Counted from the first letter of the stretch, positions 9,618 through 21,013 are shown. The stretch: 64,000 nt of DNA from Guadua angustifolia (GCA_036346375.1 CM070511.1:13516001-13580000); one strand, 5' to 3'. Notes: generated by a model not told the origin, from the letters alone. Numbers and translations are program-made.

Positions 9618-11365
9618 CTAAAGCTTCATGTACATGGGTAGGTTGAAGAGAAGATAGAAAAGAGTAATGTTCACAAAAGAAGCAATACAAGAATGAGTTT
9701 GAACTCTCTTACTAACATCACCCAATATTTGGTCTATTGGATGATCTTTGGAGATTGCATAATGGATTCTTTGAGGTAGCGGTTGAACTTGTTGATCATT
9801 TTCCTTCTCATCCACATCAATTGGTTGATCTTGACTTGGCATTGCGGAAGTAGACGGTACACCTTGAGTGGATGAGAGTTGATCTTCTTTATCTACCTCC
9901 TGCTTGATATCTCTAAGCATCGTATTCTTCATTACTTCCCTTAAACCTTTATTCCCTACATCATCCAAATTTTCTTATTCTTCTTGTGAGCCTTTAGTTT
10001 CATCAAATTCAACATCACAAGTTTCTTTAACAAGACCTTTGTTTTTATTAAAAACACGATAAACTTTACTATTTGAAGGATAACTGAGCAAGAAACCAAC
10101 ATCACAATGACTATGAAATTTTGAGAGCCAAACACCCTTTTTTAAAATATAGCATTTGCAACCAAAAAATGAAAATACAAGACGTTCGGTCTTCTTCCAA
10201 TGAGAAACTCATAAGTCTTTTTCAAAAGATGATGCAAATAAAGATGATTTGTAGCATGGTAAGTAGTATTAATAGCTTCCGCCCAAAAGTTATCGGGATT
10301 ACCATATTCATCAAGCATAGTTCTTACCATTTCGATTAATGTTCATTTTTTCTGTTATACTACTCCATTTTACTCCAGAGTGTAGGTGGTGGAAAGCTCA
10401 TACTTTATTCCAAGTTCATCACAATAATCTTCGATTCTTGTATACTTGAACTCAGAACCACTATCAATATGAATTTTCTTTATTTTAAAATCAAATTTAT
10501 TTTGAGCCCATTTTGCAAAACTTTTAAAAATACCAAAGGCTTCGTATTTGTTATCTAAGAAGAATACCCAAGTATATCTTGAATAATCATCTATGATGAC
10601 CAAACAATAGGAATTTTCCCCAATGCTCTCATAGATTGTTGGGCTAAACAAATCCACATTTAAGAGCTTTAATGGTCTAGATGTAAATATGATACTCTTC
10701 GAAGGATGAGAACTAACCAATTGCTTACTGGCTTGGCAAGCACTACAAAGCTTATTTTTCTCAAACTTCACATTTTTCAAGTGCATGACTAGATCATTTT
10801 TTAATGCTTTTTAAGTTGAATCATCCCTACATAAGTGAGTCTTCTATGCCATAACCAACCCAAGGAGGTTTTCGTAATGAAACATGTTTGAAGACAAGAC
10901 TCATTTGAGATGAAGTCAACTAAATACAAGTTTCCAAATCTAAAACATTTGAACACCAAAGAATCATCATTTTTTAAGAAATAACAACGTCATTTTCAGA
11001 GAATGTGCATGTAAGAACAAGATCACAAATTTGAGCAATATATAGCAAAATAAAATTCAATATTTTTACTAAGAAGACATTTGAAATAGAAAGGCCATTT
11101 ATGATAGTGATTTTACCCAATCCCAATACCTTTCCTTGTTGCCAAAGGTGATTTTATCATTTTGCCCACTCCCTACTTCAAATGTGGTGAACATTTTCTG
11201 GTCGCCGATCATGTGTTGTGTGCATCCACTATCCAACACCCAATGCCGTCCACTGGTTTTGTAGTTCACCTAGAAAAGAAGATTAAACCTTTTTAAGTAC
11301 TCAAATTTGTTTGGGTCCTTTGAGGTTAGTAACCAAGGCTTTGGTTACACAAATGGCATTCCTTT
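9618..11365 (-). pseudogene. Copia A protease-integrase remnant
   Basis: The minus strand holds, from 11365 downward: protease WVLDSGCTQHM at about 11200; a GAG-pre-integrase piece near 10750-10900 (CSACQASKQ); and the integrase core at 10370-10786 with VIIDDYSRYTWVFF and a second-aspartate region degraded to HIDSGSEF. Further down are an integrase C-terminal piece (WAEAINTTYHATNHLY, 10142-10330) and the linker before reverse transcriptase, HYAISKDHPIDQILGDVS (9618-9968). Stops and frameshifts separate all pieces. Gag continues at 33792 across element B. Confidence 0.85.
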
Positions 11366-11989
11366 TGTCGAAGGTTAGCGATCGACAACACACTTATATT
11401 TGAATACCTTCGAGATATGCAGGATCAAACATGCAATCAAGAACACGCGATGTAGATAGGTTCGGGCCTTGTTGTTGAGTAATACCCTACTTCTGTGTTG
11501 GTGATGATGGAGATCAATCAAAGGATTACATATCAATGGGTGTATCCCTGATTACAAAGAAGAACTATGAATCTGAGGGATGGCTTGTTGACGGCTGGAA
11601 GCTCGCACTCTATCCTGGTTTGATGTGGGTTGCAATTGGCTTCTCCTGGCTTGTTCTCACTTCCAATTAGCTTGTCGTGGACGACGTCCTCCCTAGTCCT
11701 TATATAGCAGGCTGGAGTATCGAATCGTAGTCGATGAGGAGTCTTTCTATCGTTATGATCCCCGTATCGTACCTGAACTCCCATAACCACCGAGTGTGTT
11801 TGAGTAAGTATCCTCGTATCAGGAATATGATCGAAGCTTTTCCTGCATGGAGATATCCTTTCTGTGTATACCTTATCCCGCTGGTTCTGGCTAGATATAT
11901 ACAAAATATCCTGGTACCGATGAAGATATATATGGTGTGATTTCTGACTTTACGGCGTATGCCCATATCCCATATTTGGATATTTGACA
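11366..11989 (-). repeat. 3' LTR of Gypsy B
   Basis: Starts tgtcgaaggttagcgatcg and ends ggatatttgaca on the plus strand. It pairs with 33152-33791. A minus-strand TATA box (ATATAAGG) lies at about 11697-11706. Differences between the two LTRs, where I compared them by eye, are mostly transitions. Confidence 0.9.
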
Positions 11990-12002
11990 GTAGCCCCCGA
12001 AC
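11990..12002 (-). other. Polypurine tract of Gypsy B
   Basis: The minus strand reads GTTCGGGGGCTAC directly before the 3' LTR TG. Confidence 0.75.
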
Positions 12003-12375
12003 TTCACTCAGTGGAGGATCCGTCCGAGTGCTTGATCAATTACTGCTAAACTCAGTTTGGTCGAGCAATACCTCGCCTGCCCCTGGTCGATCACTTTGAG
12101 CAAGTTAGGAATCGCTAAGTATTGAGTAGGTTATGTAGGGTCGAGCGCCGTACTGCAAGCCTAGCTCGAATGCTTAGGGTAGCCTTACATGCTTGGTGTT
12201 GGCCAGTCAACCCGACACTGAGCGGAGTTGGAACCGTTGTTAGAAATTCTGAACGTTGAGTAGTTGGAGCATTTATTGCTTACATCATGGCGAATACGAC
12301 GCCATCATTCCATTTTTTCGTCAATCGACATGCCGTTCGGTGGGAAACAAACCATTGTGCCTGGACACCTTTTGG

Positions 12376-12384
12376 CTTATAAAT
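12376..12384 (+). promoter_or_regulatory. TATA box of antisense gene 1 of Gypsy B
   Basis: The sequence cttataaat lies 137 bases upstream of the ATG at 12513, on the strand opposite to gag-pol. The C element has a TATA-like box at a similar distance before its homologous gene. Confidence 0.5.
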
Positions 12385-12512
12385 CTCCAGATTTGGAACT
12401 GTAGCCTTTTGATACCTTCGTCCTCAGCCTTCCTCTCAAAGCCTCCATCCTGTCTCTTTGAGCCCTTGCATTTCGGCACCTTGAGAAATTTCCACTTCCT
12501 CATTTTACGCTA

Positions 12513-13179
12513 ATGGCTTCTAGTTCCTCTGCCAACCCAAAAGCTACCGTGCAGCTGAAGAAGGAGGCTACGGCAACGCCTGTCGAGGGGCCGGTCTTCA
12601 GCGATGAGACTTATCGGCAAGTATGGCAGTCATCCATTATGATGGAGAAGCATCTCGCGAAGCTGGAAAAGGGTGTCCCCATCCCTCCTCGAGCATTCTT
12701 CCATTGGAGGCCTTCTGTTGGTGAGGACTATCTGACTCCTAAGGATGAGCATGAAACTGTAGTTTTTGAATCTTTCTTCCGCTGCGGCCTTAGCTTTCCC
12801 CCTTCTTCTTTTCTGCTGGCAGTTTTAGACTTCTATGGAATCCAGCTTTTTCACCAGAGCCCCAATTCCATTACTATGCTCAGTGTCTTTGCCCATCTTT
12901 GTGAGGCCTTTCTGGCTATTAAGCCCAACCTCAATCTGTTTCGCCACTTCTATCATCTGAAGAGGTCAGTCAAAAATGATGCCGTTGGGGGCGTTGGCTT
13001 CCATCTGCGCAACGGCGCTGCCAGTGTATATATCCCTATGTCGGTGACTTCTTCTTGGCATTCGAACTGGAGGAAGAGGTGGTTCTATATCACCTCGCGG
13101 GACACAATTAATTTTCCTTTGTCTTATCAACCTTCTTTCTTGGTTTCTACCTACCTTTGGATGAAAGTCCCTCCCCAGC
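12513..13179 (+). pseudogene. Antisense gene 1 of Gypsy B, N-terminal part ('putative gypsy type transposon' domain)
   Basis: An open frame from ATG 12513 runs to the breakpoint with Gypsy C near 13180. Blocks such as VFESFFRCGLSFPPSSFLLA, LDFYGIQLFHQSPNSI and FAHLCEAFLAIKPNLNLFRH fit the plant domain annotated as 'putative gypsy type transposon' (Pfam PF04195 type), a protein of unknown function. The homologous protein of element C at 20191-19259 (minus) shares the pattern FESFF, LHxNPNSI-like, EAFxGIxPHFNLFxH and GGxGFxLR. The gene lies antisense to gag-pol of B. Its 3' half continues beyond C, at about 21490-22974. Confidence 0.7.
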
Positions 13180-13199
13180 TAGGAAGCAGGCCAAGTCAG

Positions 13200-16100
13200 G
13201 AATAAAGCCTAATGAAGGAGTCGAGAAAGTAATACTCAACCCATCCAACTCGGCCAAGATGGCTCTGATTGGGACAGGAGTTGATCACAAATAGGAAGAC
13301 GCACTTGTCACCTTCATCTAGGCGAATAGGGACATCTTTGCTTGAAAGCCATCTGATATACCTGGTGTCCCTAGGGAGGTGATTGAGCATGCTCTGAACA
13401 TTGACGAGAAGGCAAGACCAATCAAGCAGTGGGTCCAGCAGTTCACCCAAGATCGCCGCGATGCTATCAGGGAGGAGATCACCAAACTTTTAGCTACTGG
13501 TTTTATAAAAGAAGTGTATCATCCGACTGGTTAGCGAACCCAGTTCTTGTTAGCAAAAAGAATAAAAGTTGGCGCATGTGTGTTGATTATACTGATCTCA
13601 ACAAAGCGTGCCCAAAAGATCCATTCTAACTGCCTCGCATCGATCAGGTGGTGGACTCAACTGCCGGGTGCGAGCTCCTAAGTTTTCTAGATGCCTACTC
13701 GGGGTATCACCAGATCAAGCTGAAAGAGGAAGACTATATTAAGACTTCGTTCATCACACTGTTTATAGCTTTTTGCTACATCACAATGCCATTCGGGTTG
13801 AAAAACGCTAGCACAACCTATCAACGCGCGATACAGCAGTGTTTTCACACTCAACTCGGACGCAACGTGGAGGCAGACGTGGATGATGTTGTTGTCATGT
13901 CTCGAGTAAAGGAGGACCACGTTTTTGATCTGGCTGAAACGTTCGAGAGCCTGAGGGTCTACAAGATGAAGCTCAACCCCGAGAAGTGTGTCTTCGGAGT
14001 CCCTTCGGGAAAGCTACTCGGATTCTTCGTATCACATCGCTGTATGGAAGCAAACCTAGAGAAGATCAACATCATCGTAAAAATGAAACCTTCGACTTGC
14101 CAGAAGGACGTCCAGAAGCTCACAGGATGCATGGTCGCACTCGACAGATTTATTTCCCACCTAGGGATGCGGGGATGCCATTTTTCAAGCTCCTTAAGAA
14201 GCAGGGCAACTTCCAATGGACTTCCGAGGCACAACAAGCTTTTGAGGATCTCAAGATGTTCCTGACCACACCTTAGGTGTTGGTTCCACCGATGCCCGAG
14301 GAGCTCCTTATGCTTTACATAGCAGTAACGACTCATGTAGTCAGCGCTGCGATCGTTGTGGAGTGGGAGGAGGCAGGACACCTGCAAAAGATTCAACACC
14401 CAGTTTATTTTGTCAGCGAGGTATTGGGCGAGTCCAAGGTACGGTACCCGCAAATACATAAATTATTATACGCCGTACTGATTACCTCTCGCAAGCTCAA
14501 GCATTATTTTCAAGAGCACACTATTTCGGTGGTCACTTCTTTTTCGATTGGAGATATACTCCACAACTAGGAAGCCACTAGGAGAATTGCAAAGTGGGTA
14601 GTCGAGCTCGGAGCCTTTAAAATTTCATTCAAGCCGCGAACTACCATCAAATCACAAGTGCTCGCCGACTTCACCGCTGAGTGGATAGAATTGCAAAATC
14701 CCACAACCATTGAGGAGCTTGAGTATTGGACAATGTACTTCGATGGTTCTCTCATGCTCAGCGATGCGGGGGCAGGTATAGTGCTCATCTCTCTAAGAGG
14801 GGAACGGTTGAAATACGTGCTTCAAATTCATTTTCCAGCATCAAACAATGCTGCTGAGTATGAGGCACTCATTCGCGGGCTCTGTATCGCCATATCGCTT
14901 AGTATCCGATGATTGATGGTTCGCGGGAACTCACAGCTTGTGATTAACCAAGTACAGAAGGATTGGTCATGCATCAGCGATAATATGGCCGCGTACTGCC
15001 AGGAGGTACGCAAATTGGAAGACAAATTTGATGGCTTGGAGCTTATCCATGTGCTCCGCTGAGATAATGAAGCAGCAGACAAGCTCACAAGATTAGGTTC
15101 TAGTCGGTCAAGGCTAGTGTATTAGTTGAAGAGCTTCATAAACCTATGATTAGTCGACAGTAGGAGTTGAACAAGTCGGAGGAAAAGCTGGCCGAGGCAG
15201 AAGTTTTGGTCAAAAGCCCTGACTGGACAATTCCCTATCTGGATTATCTGTTGAAGTACAAGCTCCCTGAAGATCGCACACAGGTAGAACGCATTGCGCG
15301 CTGGAGTAAAAGCTATATAGTGGTCGGAGAAGAGCTCTTTCTAAAGACTGCCTCTGGCATACTAAGGCGATGCATATCAGAGCAAGAAAGGAAGAATCTC
15401 CTCAAAGAAATCCAATTGGGAGTCTACGGACTTCATGCAGCATCAAGCACACTAGTTGGAAAGGCTTATCGTCAAGGTTTCTTCTAGTATTGCGATATGA
15501 TCAGAGGACATTGTCGCATATCACGAAAATTTAGTTTTTCACTTGCGGATACGTCTTGTAGCAGAGGCTGCAGACTATTCCGATCACCTGGCCATTTGCA
15601 GTTTGGGGGCTTGACATGGTTGGACCCTTGAAGAAGGCTAAAGGTCATTTCACTCATCTCTTCGTCGCTATCGACAAGTTCACGAAGTGGATTGAGGCCA
15701 AGCCAGTCGCCATGATCACAGCAGCCAAAGCCAGAGAATTCTTTCAAGAAATTGTGGTCAGATTTGGCATGCTGAATAAAATTATCATAGATAATGGCAC
15801 TCAATTCAGAGGTGGTGAATTTCAAGATTGGTGTGCTGAACTTGGCATCAAAATCTGCTTTGCTTCTGTGGGCCATCCCTGGAGTAATGGGCAGGTCAAA
15901 CGAGCCAACGGCATGGTGCTACAAGGCTTAAAGGCAAGGATATTTGATTGTCTTAAACCATATGCTACGCGATGGTCAAAGAATTGCCTTCGGTGCTCTA
16001 GGGGCTTAGGACGACTCCTAGCAGAGCAACCAGGCAGTCACCTTTTTTTCTAGTGTATGGTTCAAAGGCAGTCTTACCTACCGAGTTGGAATTCGGATCC

Positions 16101-16439
16101 CCACGGGTTCGAAAATACAAAGCCGAGTTAGAAGAAAGCCGACTAGAAGATCTCGACCGATTGGAAGAGGTAAGGGACATCACAGCAATCCAGTCAGCTA
16201 AGTACCGTTAGGGCTTGCGTCGCTATCATGATTGCAATGTTCGAGGCCACGTTTTCTCTAAAGGAGATCTGGTTCTAAGAAAGAATCAGAAAAGTGAGCA
16301 CAAGCTCTCCCCAAGCTAGGAAGGCCCTTACATCGTCGATGAAGTGACGCGCCCAGGAGCTTACAAACTCAAGCGCGAAGACAGTGTGATCATCGGCAAA
16401 ACATGGAACATAGAGCAGCTACGTCACTTTTACACTTAA
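13200..16439 (+). pseudogene. Gypsy C pol remnant: RT, RNase H, integrase
   Basis: Plus-strand Ty3/Gypsy polyprotein in pieces. Reverse transcriptase: WRMCVDYTDLNKACPKDPF (ending 13626, then a TAA), LLSFLDAYSGYHQIKL, MPFGLKNASTTYQRAI, and the catalytic block at 13870-13900 reading VEADVDDVVV, where the family has a tyrosine before x-D-D. RNase H: FDGSLMLSDAGAGIVL and ASNNAAEYEALIRGL (14740-14880). Integrase: DKFTKWIEAKPV, IIDNGTQFRGGEF, HPWSNGQVKRANGM (15660-15930), and a C-terminal part GPYIVDEVTRPGAYKL ending RHFYT-stop at 16439. At least six stops or frameshifts and the Tyr-to-Asp change make it inactive. Confidence 0.88.
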
Positions 16440-17015
16440 ATCTTTACTAAGTTATGTTATTATGAATAAAGTTTTTTTTCTTGACTTGCTACTTAGTTGT
16501 TATCCAACTAAGCAGTAAGTTGGGGGCTACACCTAATAGTGCGCACTGCGCGCACATACTTTTCTAACACATGTCTAATTCTTCTACTTTACGGTTGCAA
16601 ATGAATCCGAGTGCGTTAATTCTGAGTAGTGAAGCTCTAACCCCATGAACGACGAACTCTAGTCACTCGGAAGGCGTGCCTAGGACAAAGAGCCATGAGC
16701 TGAGTCCCGGCGCTCGGGGGTTAGACTAGTTGGGCAGAGTGCATAACAAAAAAGAGTCAAACTACTCGGATGAATTTAAAATCAATAAAAAAAGGAGTAA
16801 AATGCTTTAAAATTATATATAAACTAGTCAGACGTCACGTCTAAGTGAATGTTTTTGCACTACCTAAGTTTTGCATATACATGATTTCCAGGCTACTAAA
16901 TTTAAGTATGGTGCGCGCAGACCAACGCTTCGACGATGACATCAGCAGCCTCGGCGATGGTTGGGGTGGCTTCGATCAATGTGGCGATGACGACAATATC
17001 GTGGGCGGCAACTTC
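16440..17015. other. Gypsy C spacer after pol, with internal polypurine tract
   Basis: Non-coding. A tract tgggggctac at 16521-16530 repeats the purine tract that precedes the 3' LTR at 21001-21013. The rest shows no coding signal. Confidence 0.5.
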
Positions 17016-17246
17016 CTACTCAGCGACTTCGACAAGAGCAAGGTCGTAATCGGCCCAAAGCTCGGCGAGCGGATCTTCTTCGTTAGTAGGCGTCGCTGAC
17101 GCTTCTTCAAGGCTGAGGGGATTCTTCACCACTTCATTGACGAGCGGTGGCATCAGAACCTCGGCAACGAGGACCAACACTACTGCTGGTGGTGGAGGCA
17201 GCGGTGCTTCGTCGATGGGCACGACAGAGCGAGAAGGAGATGCCAT
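17016..17246 (-). pseudogene. Small antisense ORF of Gypsy C (acidic, proline-rich, 76 aa)
   Basis: The ATG at 17246 lies 90 bases downstream of a TATA box on the minus strand. The 76-codon frame starts MASPSRSVVPIDEAPLPPPP and ends LALVEVAE-stop, rich in Pro, Val, Ala, Glu. I chose this ATG, not the upstream in-frame one at 17345, because the upstream part overlaps the TATA region. The counterpart in Gypsy B (ATG at 26245, TATA 88 bases before it) also begins Met-Ala-Ser and is Pro/Glu/Asp-rich. Function unknown. It is uninterrupted here, so it might be expressible. Confidence 0.5.
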
Positions 17247-17327
17247 TGGAGACTTCCAAAAGAAATAAAAAATCGCTGGAGAAATGAAGACCTGGAAGTG
17301 GGTGATCACTCCTGTTGTGGTGGTGCC

Positions 17328-17336
17328 CTTATATAG
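17328..17336 (-). promoter_or_regulatory. TATA box of the small antisense gene of Gypsy C
   Basis: The minus strand reads CTATATAAG, 90 bases upstream of the ATG at 17246. Confidence 0.6.
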
Positions 17337-17829
17337 CCAGAGCAAAGAAGCCGAAACGATTTCGAGGATGCGCTAGCGTGGGAAATCGAGCCAAATATGA
17401 ACTGCTCCCAAGCCTTGATTCGAAGAAGATTTCTCGAGACACGGCGAAGTAGTTATGGACAAGTGCCCGTTGATCATTATTGCCTCATTCAAGGATTTCT
17501 CAAGACGCGGCGAAGCAATTAGGGCCAAGTTCCGTGTGTACATGTTTACAAGGGACTCAAATCTAGATTCTCTACCAAGGCAGCAGAAGTATCCTTGACC
17601 TCATCGAGTAGCGCGGCGGCTTGGTCATCATCAACGGTGTAGGCGAAGCCCTCCTTGACGACTTCAAGATCCACTCGGGGATAGAGCGACTCACAATAGC
17701 CAGAGCCTGGCTAGTGCTTGTGGTCGCTGTTTCCTTCGAATGGGTCCTGAGCCTCTCGGGCGCCTCCTTCAGTTACGGGACGATGTGACCTTCGTCGCTC
17801 GGCCCCGCACCTCTGGCGCGCAAGAACTT

Positions 17830-20191
17830 TAGCAAGGGCTCGGAGGCTTCGCAAAGCTTAGTATATGACACCTCCGTAATATTGACCTTCTCATTGAGAA
17901 TGTCAAACTGCGCTCGCGTCTTTTTCTTGTACTTTGCAAGCAAAGCGGATCGTCACCAAGGGCACTACAAATATTTCGGAGACAAAGGAGAGCCAAGTTG
18001 GAAAACATACCTTCTAGATCTCGTTCCAGCCTGTTTGAGTTGGTCCGGGCCTGAAACTCGGAGCTCTCCAATGCCTTGAGCTGCTCCTGAAGCTTTGCGA
18101 TGGTGGAGTCCTGAGCTGAAGCGAGGAAAAAGAGTTAAAGGACAAGCAATCAAGTATAGCAGCAAGATGATTGAAGAAACGCTTACATCGAAGGGAGCTG
18201 GATAGATCCAGTTTCTCCTCCCGCAAAGTCTAGACCTGGGTCCGAAGCTCTTGCAGCTCAGCTTGCCCTCAGTTTTGACTTGCTCCAGGTCGACTTCATA
18301 CTCCTAGCGCCTCTTGATCTCCAGGAGCATCCTCTGGAGGAATTCTGGCTTCTTTTTGAAGCGGTCCCCTAGACTCTAAAGATGACAAAAAGAATAATGA
18401 AGATATGCCACTTGGTGTGGACAAAAGGAAGAAAGGAACCAATAACATACCCGAACCAGTCGGGCACACTCAATGGTGTGTTCGTAAAGTTCCCTCCTCT
18501 CCTTCTCCGCCTCATCGTGAATCGCCTCCCACTCACTTCCCTCGTTGCGACACGCGACTCGGAATGGAGATGTGGAGCGTGGGGGCGATTGCGGCTCTCG
18601 AAGAATTTCCTCCACCAGAGGGGAGGAGCAGGTGGCGGGCTCTTGAGCCATTGGACTTGCAGCCGGCCCGGGTTGAGTGCGAGGCAACGACGACAACTTC
18701 TTGGATTTGGGGACTGTTTTGGCGTCCCCGGGTGCAGCAGTAATCAGCGAGGTCACCTCGACCTAGACAGGGACGTCCTCAGGTTTGGTCTCCCGAGGTG
18801 TCCCAGTCGGCGCGTCCACAGGAATATCATTGGAAGGCTTCCTGTTAAAGGGAGTGATCAGGACATGATGCTACAAAGCAAGAGTGAGAGTCAATAGGGA
18901 AACTAACTTGTTGGACTTCTTTATTTTGATTCTGCGCCCTTTCCGAGTGGTTGAGCCACTTGCGGAGGGACCCGGCTACACACTAGACCTCAGAGGTGGC
19001 GGCGCTAGCCATGCGGTATGCTGAGCCGCAGGATCCTGGATCGTCGGGCCACGGCTTGGCGTTGAGGACTCGGAGTCACCTTAGCCACTGGCTTCTTCCC
19101 CTTCTTCGCACTCGGCTCCTCGGCTGAAGGGCTAGTCGGTTGCTTCTGCCCAGAACTCTTGTGTCGAGGAATGTCTGGGAGTGGAGCATCAGAAAAGAAG
19201 GCGCATCGCTCCTGTAGGCAGTGGCAAGCACGGTGTCAATCAACAAATCACTCATAGATCAATGATCAAGAAATGGAGGGCAAAAGATATTTACCTGAGG
19301 AGGGAGACGCATCACGTTGAAGGGCTTTGGGCACCCCGCGTTGTTGATTTGGGTGCCCGGGGCGAAGAAGTTGCCTAGCCAGTTGAGCAACACTTTCTCC
19401 AGGATTGGCTCTGGTACTTCTCGGGTGGGGTTAGACTCCCCGCTGTACCCGAACCCTAGTTGGACTCTCTCCTTGAGGGGCTGCACTCGGTGGAGGGCGA
19501 AGCTGATAGCAATTCTGACTCTGGTCAGGCCCTCCTCCTTCAGCTTATTGATCATTTCCAAGAGCTCATTGACTTGGTCCATTTCACTATCTGAGGGAAC
19601 CAAGAGCCAAGAAGAAGAAAATTTGGGTAGGAGCCCGGCAAAAGAAGGAAAAAAGGGATCGGGATTGGTGCAATAAAACCATTCCTGGTGCCAACCCTTA
19701 TTGGAGGTTTTGAAAGTGATAGAGAAATAGGACTTCTTCAGTCTATCGCGCAATTGGAAGCCGGCACCCCCAATCACCTTAGGGACGCTCTTGCACGGAT
19801 AGGGTTTGAGAAGAAAGAGGTGGCAAAAGAGATTGAAGTGGGGGGAAATGCCGATGAAAGCCTCGTAGAGATGGACAAAGATGAAAATTTGCAGGATGGA
19901 ATTGGGGTTCAAATGAATCAACTCTATCTTGTAGAAATTGAGAAGACCGCGAAGGAAAGTGCAGGTAGGGAGGCCAAACCCACGCTGGAAAAAGGATTCA
20001 AAAACAATGATCTCCTCAGATCAAGGAGTGGGAGAAGATTCACCCACCACTGGGCGCCCAGAAATCAAATCCAATGCCGAGAGAACTCCGGTGGCGACCA
20101 TGTCCTCCAGGTGCTCCTCCGTCGTCACTGAGGTAGCCCAATCCTTGGCTGAGGACGGTGCAAAGGCATCCTTGGAGGGGGAAGAAGACAT
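17830..20191 (-). pseudogene. Antisense gene 1 of Gypsy C: intron-containing, PF04195-type plus coiled coil
   Basis: Exon 1 starts at ATG 20191 (MSSSPSKDAFAPS...) and runs to 19295. It carries the same blocks as the B gene (FESFF, LNFYKIELIHLNPNSI, YEAFIGISPHFNLF, VIGGAGFQLRD), with one in-frame TGA at about 20021. GT-AG introns follow at 19212-19294, 18376-18450 and 18116-18186, each leaving the reading frame open across the junction (LPPQ/ERCAFF; ECARLVR/SLGDRFKKK; SSSLR-S-QDSTIAKLQ). A fourth candidate, 17932-18010, has good borders but does not keep the frame. Later exons encode coiled coil (STIAKLQEQLKALESSEF). Exon 2 has stops or frameshifts near 19010 and 18770. The C-terminal end is not defined. 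Function unknown. Confidence 0.65.
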
Positions 20192-20334
20192 CTTCAGCGC
20201 AGATGGAGGCGGCGGCATGGGATCTGGAGTGCGAAGGTGGCTAACCCTAGTGGCGGAACACGCTGTAGAATTCAAAAGATGAAGAGGCAAGTGCGCGTAG
20301 TGGAGGGTAAAACCCTTTGCTCACATTAAGACTT

Positions 20335-20343
20335 GTATTTAAA
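20335..20343 (-). promoter_or_regulatory. TATA-like box of antisense gene 1 of Gypsy C
   Basis: The minus strand reads CTTTAAATA, about 150 bases upstream of ATG 20191, comparable with 137 bases in Gypsy B. Confidence 0.4.
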
Positions 20344-20439
20344 GGGAGCGGTGCTGGATTTCGCCATGAGTGGGAAGAGCGTTTCAACTTTCGCATAACG
20401 TTTGGGCCTGACCCAGGTTTCGAGGGTATGCTCTAAAAG

Positions 20440-20875
20440 AGTCGCCAGCTGTGCACCGTGACGCTCGGGCACAGGTACTGCTCGGCCAAACCTAGTTTGG
20501 GATATGGTTCACTCCATAACGGGCCGACTCCTAGTCCTTGTGTCAAGCAGGATTTGGGTACCTTTCAAACCAAATTAAAGTGTCTTCTTGTAATATGCCC
20601 CATGTTGGGTCGACTGTCGGTTACCGCACAAGTCAGAATCAGATATCACGAGTTGATTTCAAGGGTACAACCCATGATAAACCGCCAGCCGTGCACCGCG
20701 ACAGTCGGGTACAGGTACCACTCGGCCAAGCTAGTATGCTCCATGATGGGCCACCAGTTGAACTCCGCGACAGTCAAGTGCAGGTGCCACTCGGCCAAGC
20801 CTATTTAAACAATGGTATGCCCCAGGGTGGGCCAAGCCTATTTAAACAATGGTATGCCCCAGGGTGGTCTTTGCC
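20440..20875. repeat. Tandem repeats in the Gypsy C 3' region
   Basis: Degenerate units of about 60-100 bases share cgcgacagtcgggtacagg and ccactcggccaagc. At the end, a unit of about 38 bases (ccaagcctatttaaacaatg, then gtatgccccagggtgg) occurs twice in direct succession (about 20795-20870). Non-coding U3-proximal DNA. Confidence 0.65.
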
Positions 20876-21000
20876 TACAGTAGAACAGTCAGCATGGAAA
20901 GAAAACCAGTCAGGAAGCTGCGTCAAGAACTGGAAGCACTCGGCATGAAGCATGACTCGGTTGGGATGCGACCAGGAAGGCGACAACTCGATCGCAAAGC

Positions 21001-21013
21001 ACTCGGGGGCTAC
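21001..21013 (+). other. Polypurine tract of Gypsy C
   Basis: actcgggggctac directly precedes the TG of the 3' LTR. Confidence 0.75.

Noticed and set aside
11361..11365. Perfect 5-bp target duplication for Gypsy B
   Set aside because: Only 'cttt' is shared (ccttt before, ctttc after), so I state it as a 4-base match, not a perfect 5-bp duplication.
17965..18010. Alternative 46-base intron with acceptor at ttgtag
   Set aside because: Too short; the 79-base version ending at 17932 is more plausible, though the frame across it is not kept.
18871..18907. A fifth GT-AG interval in the antisense gene of Gypsy C
   Set aside because: At 37 bases it is too short for a plant intron, although the borders look good.
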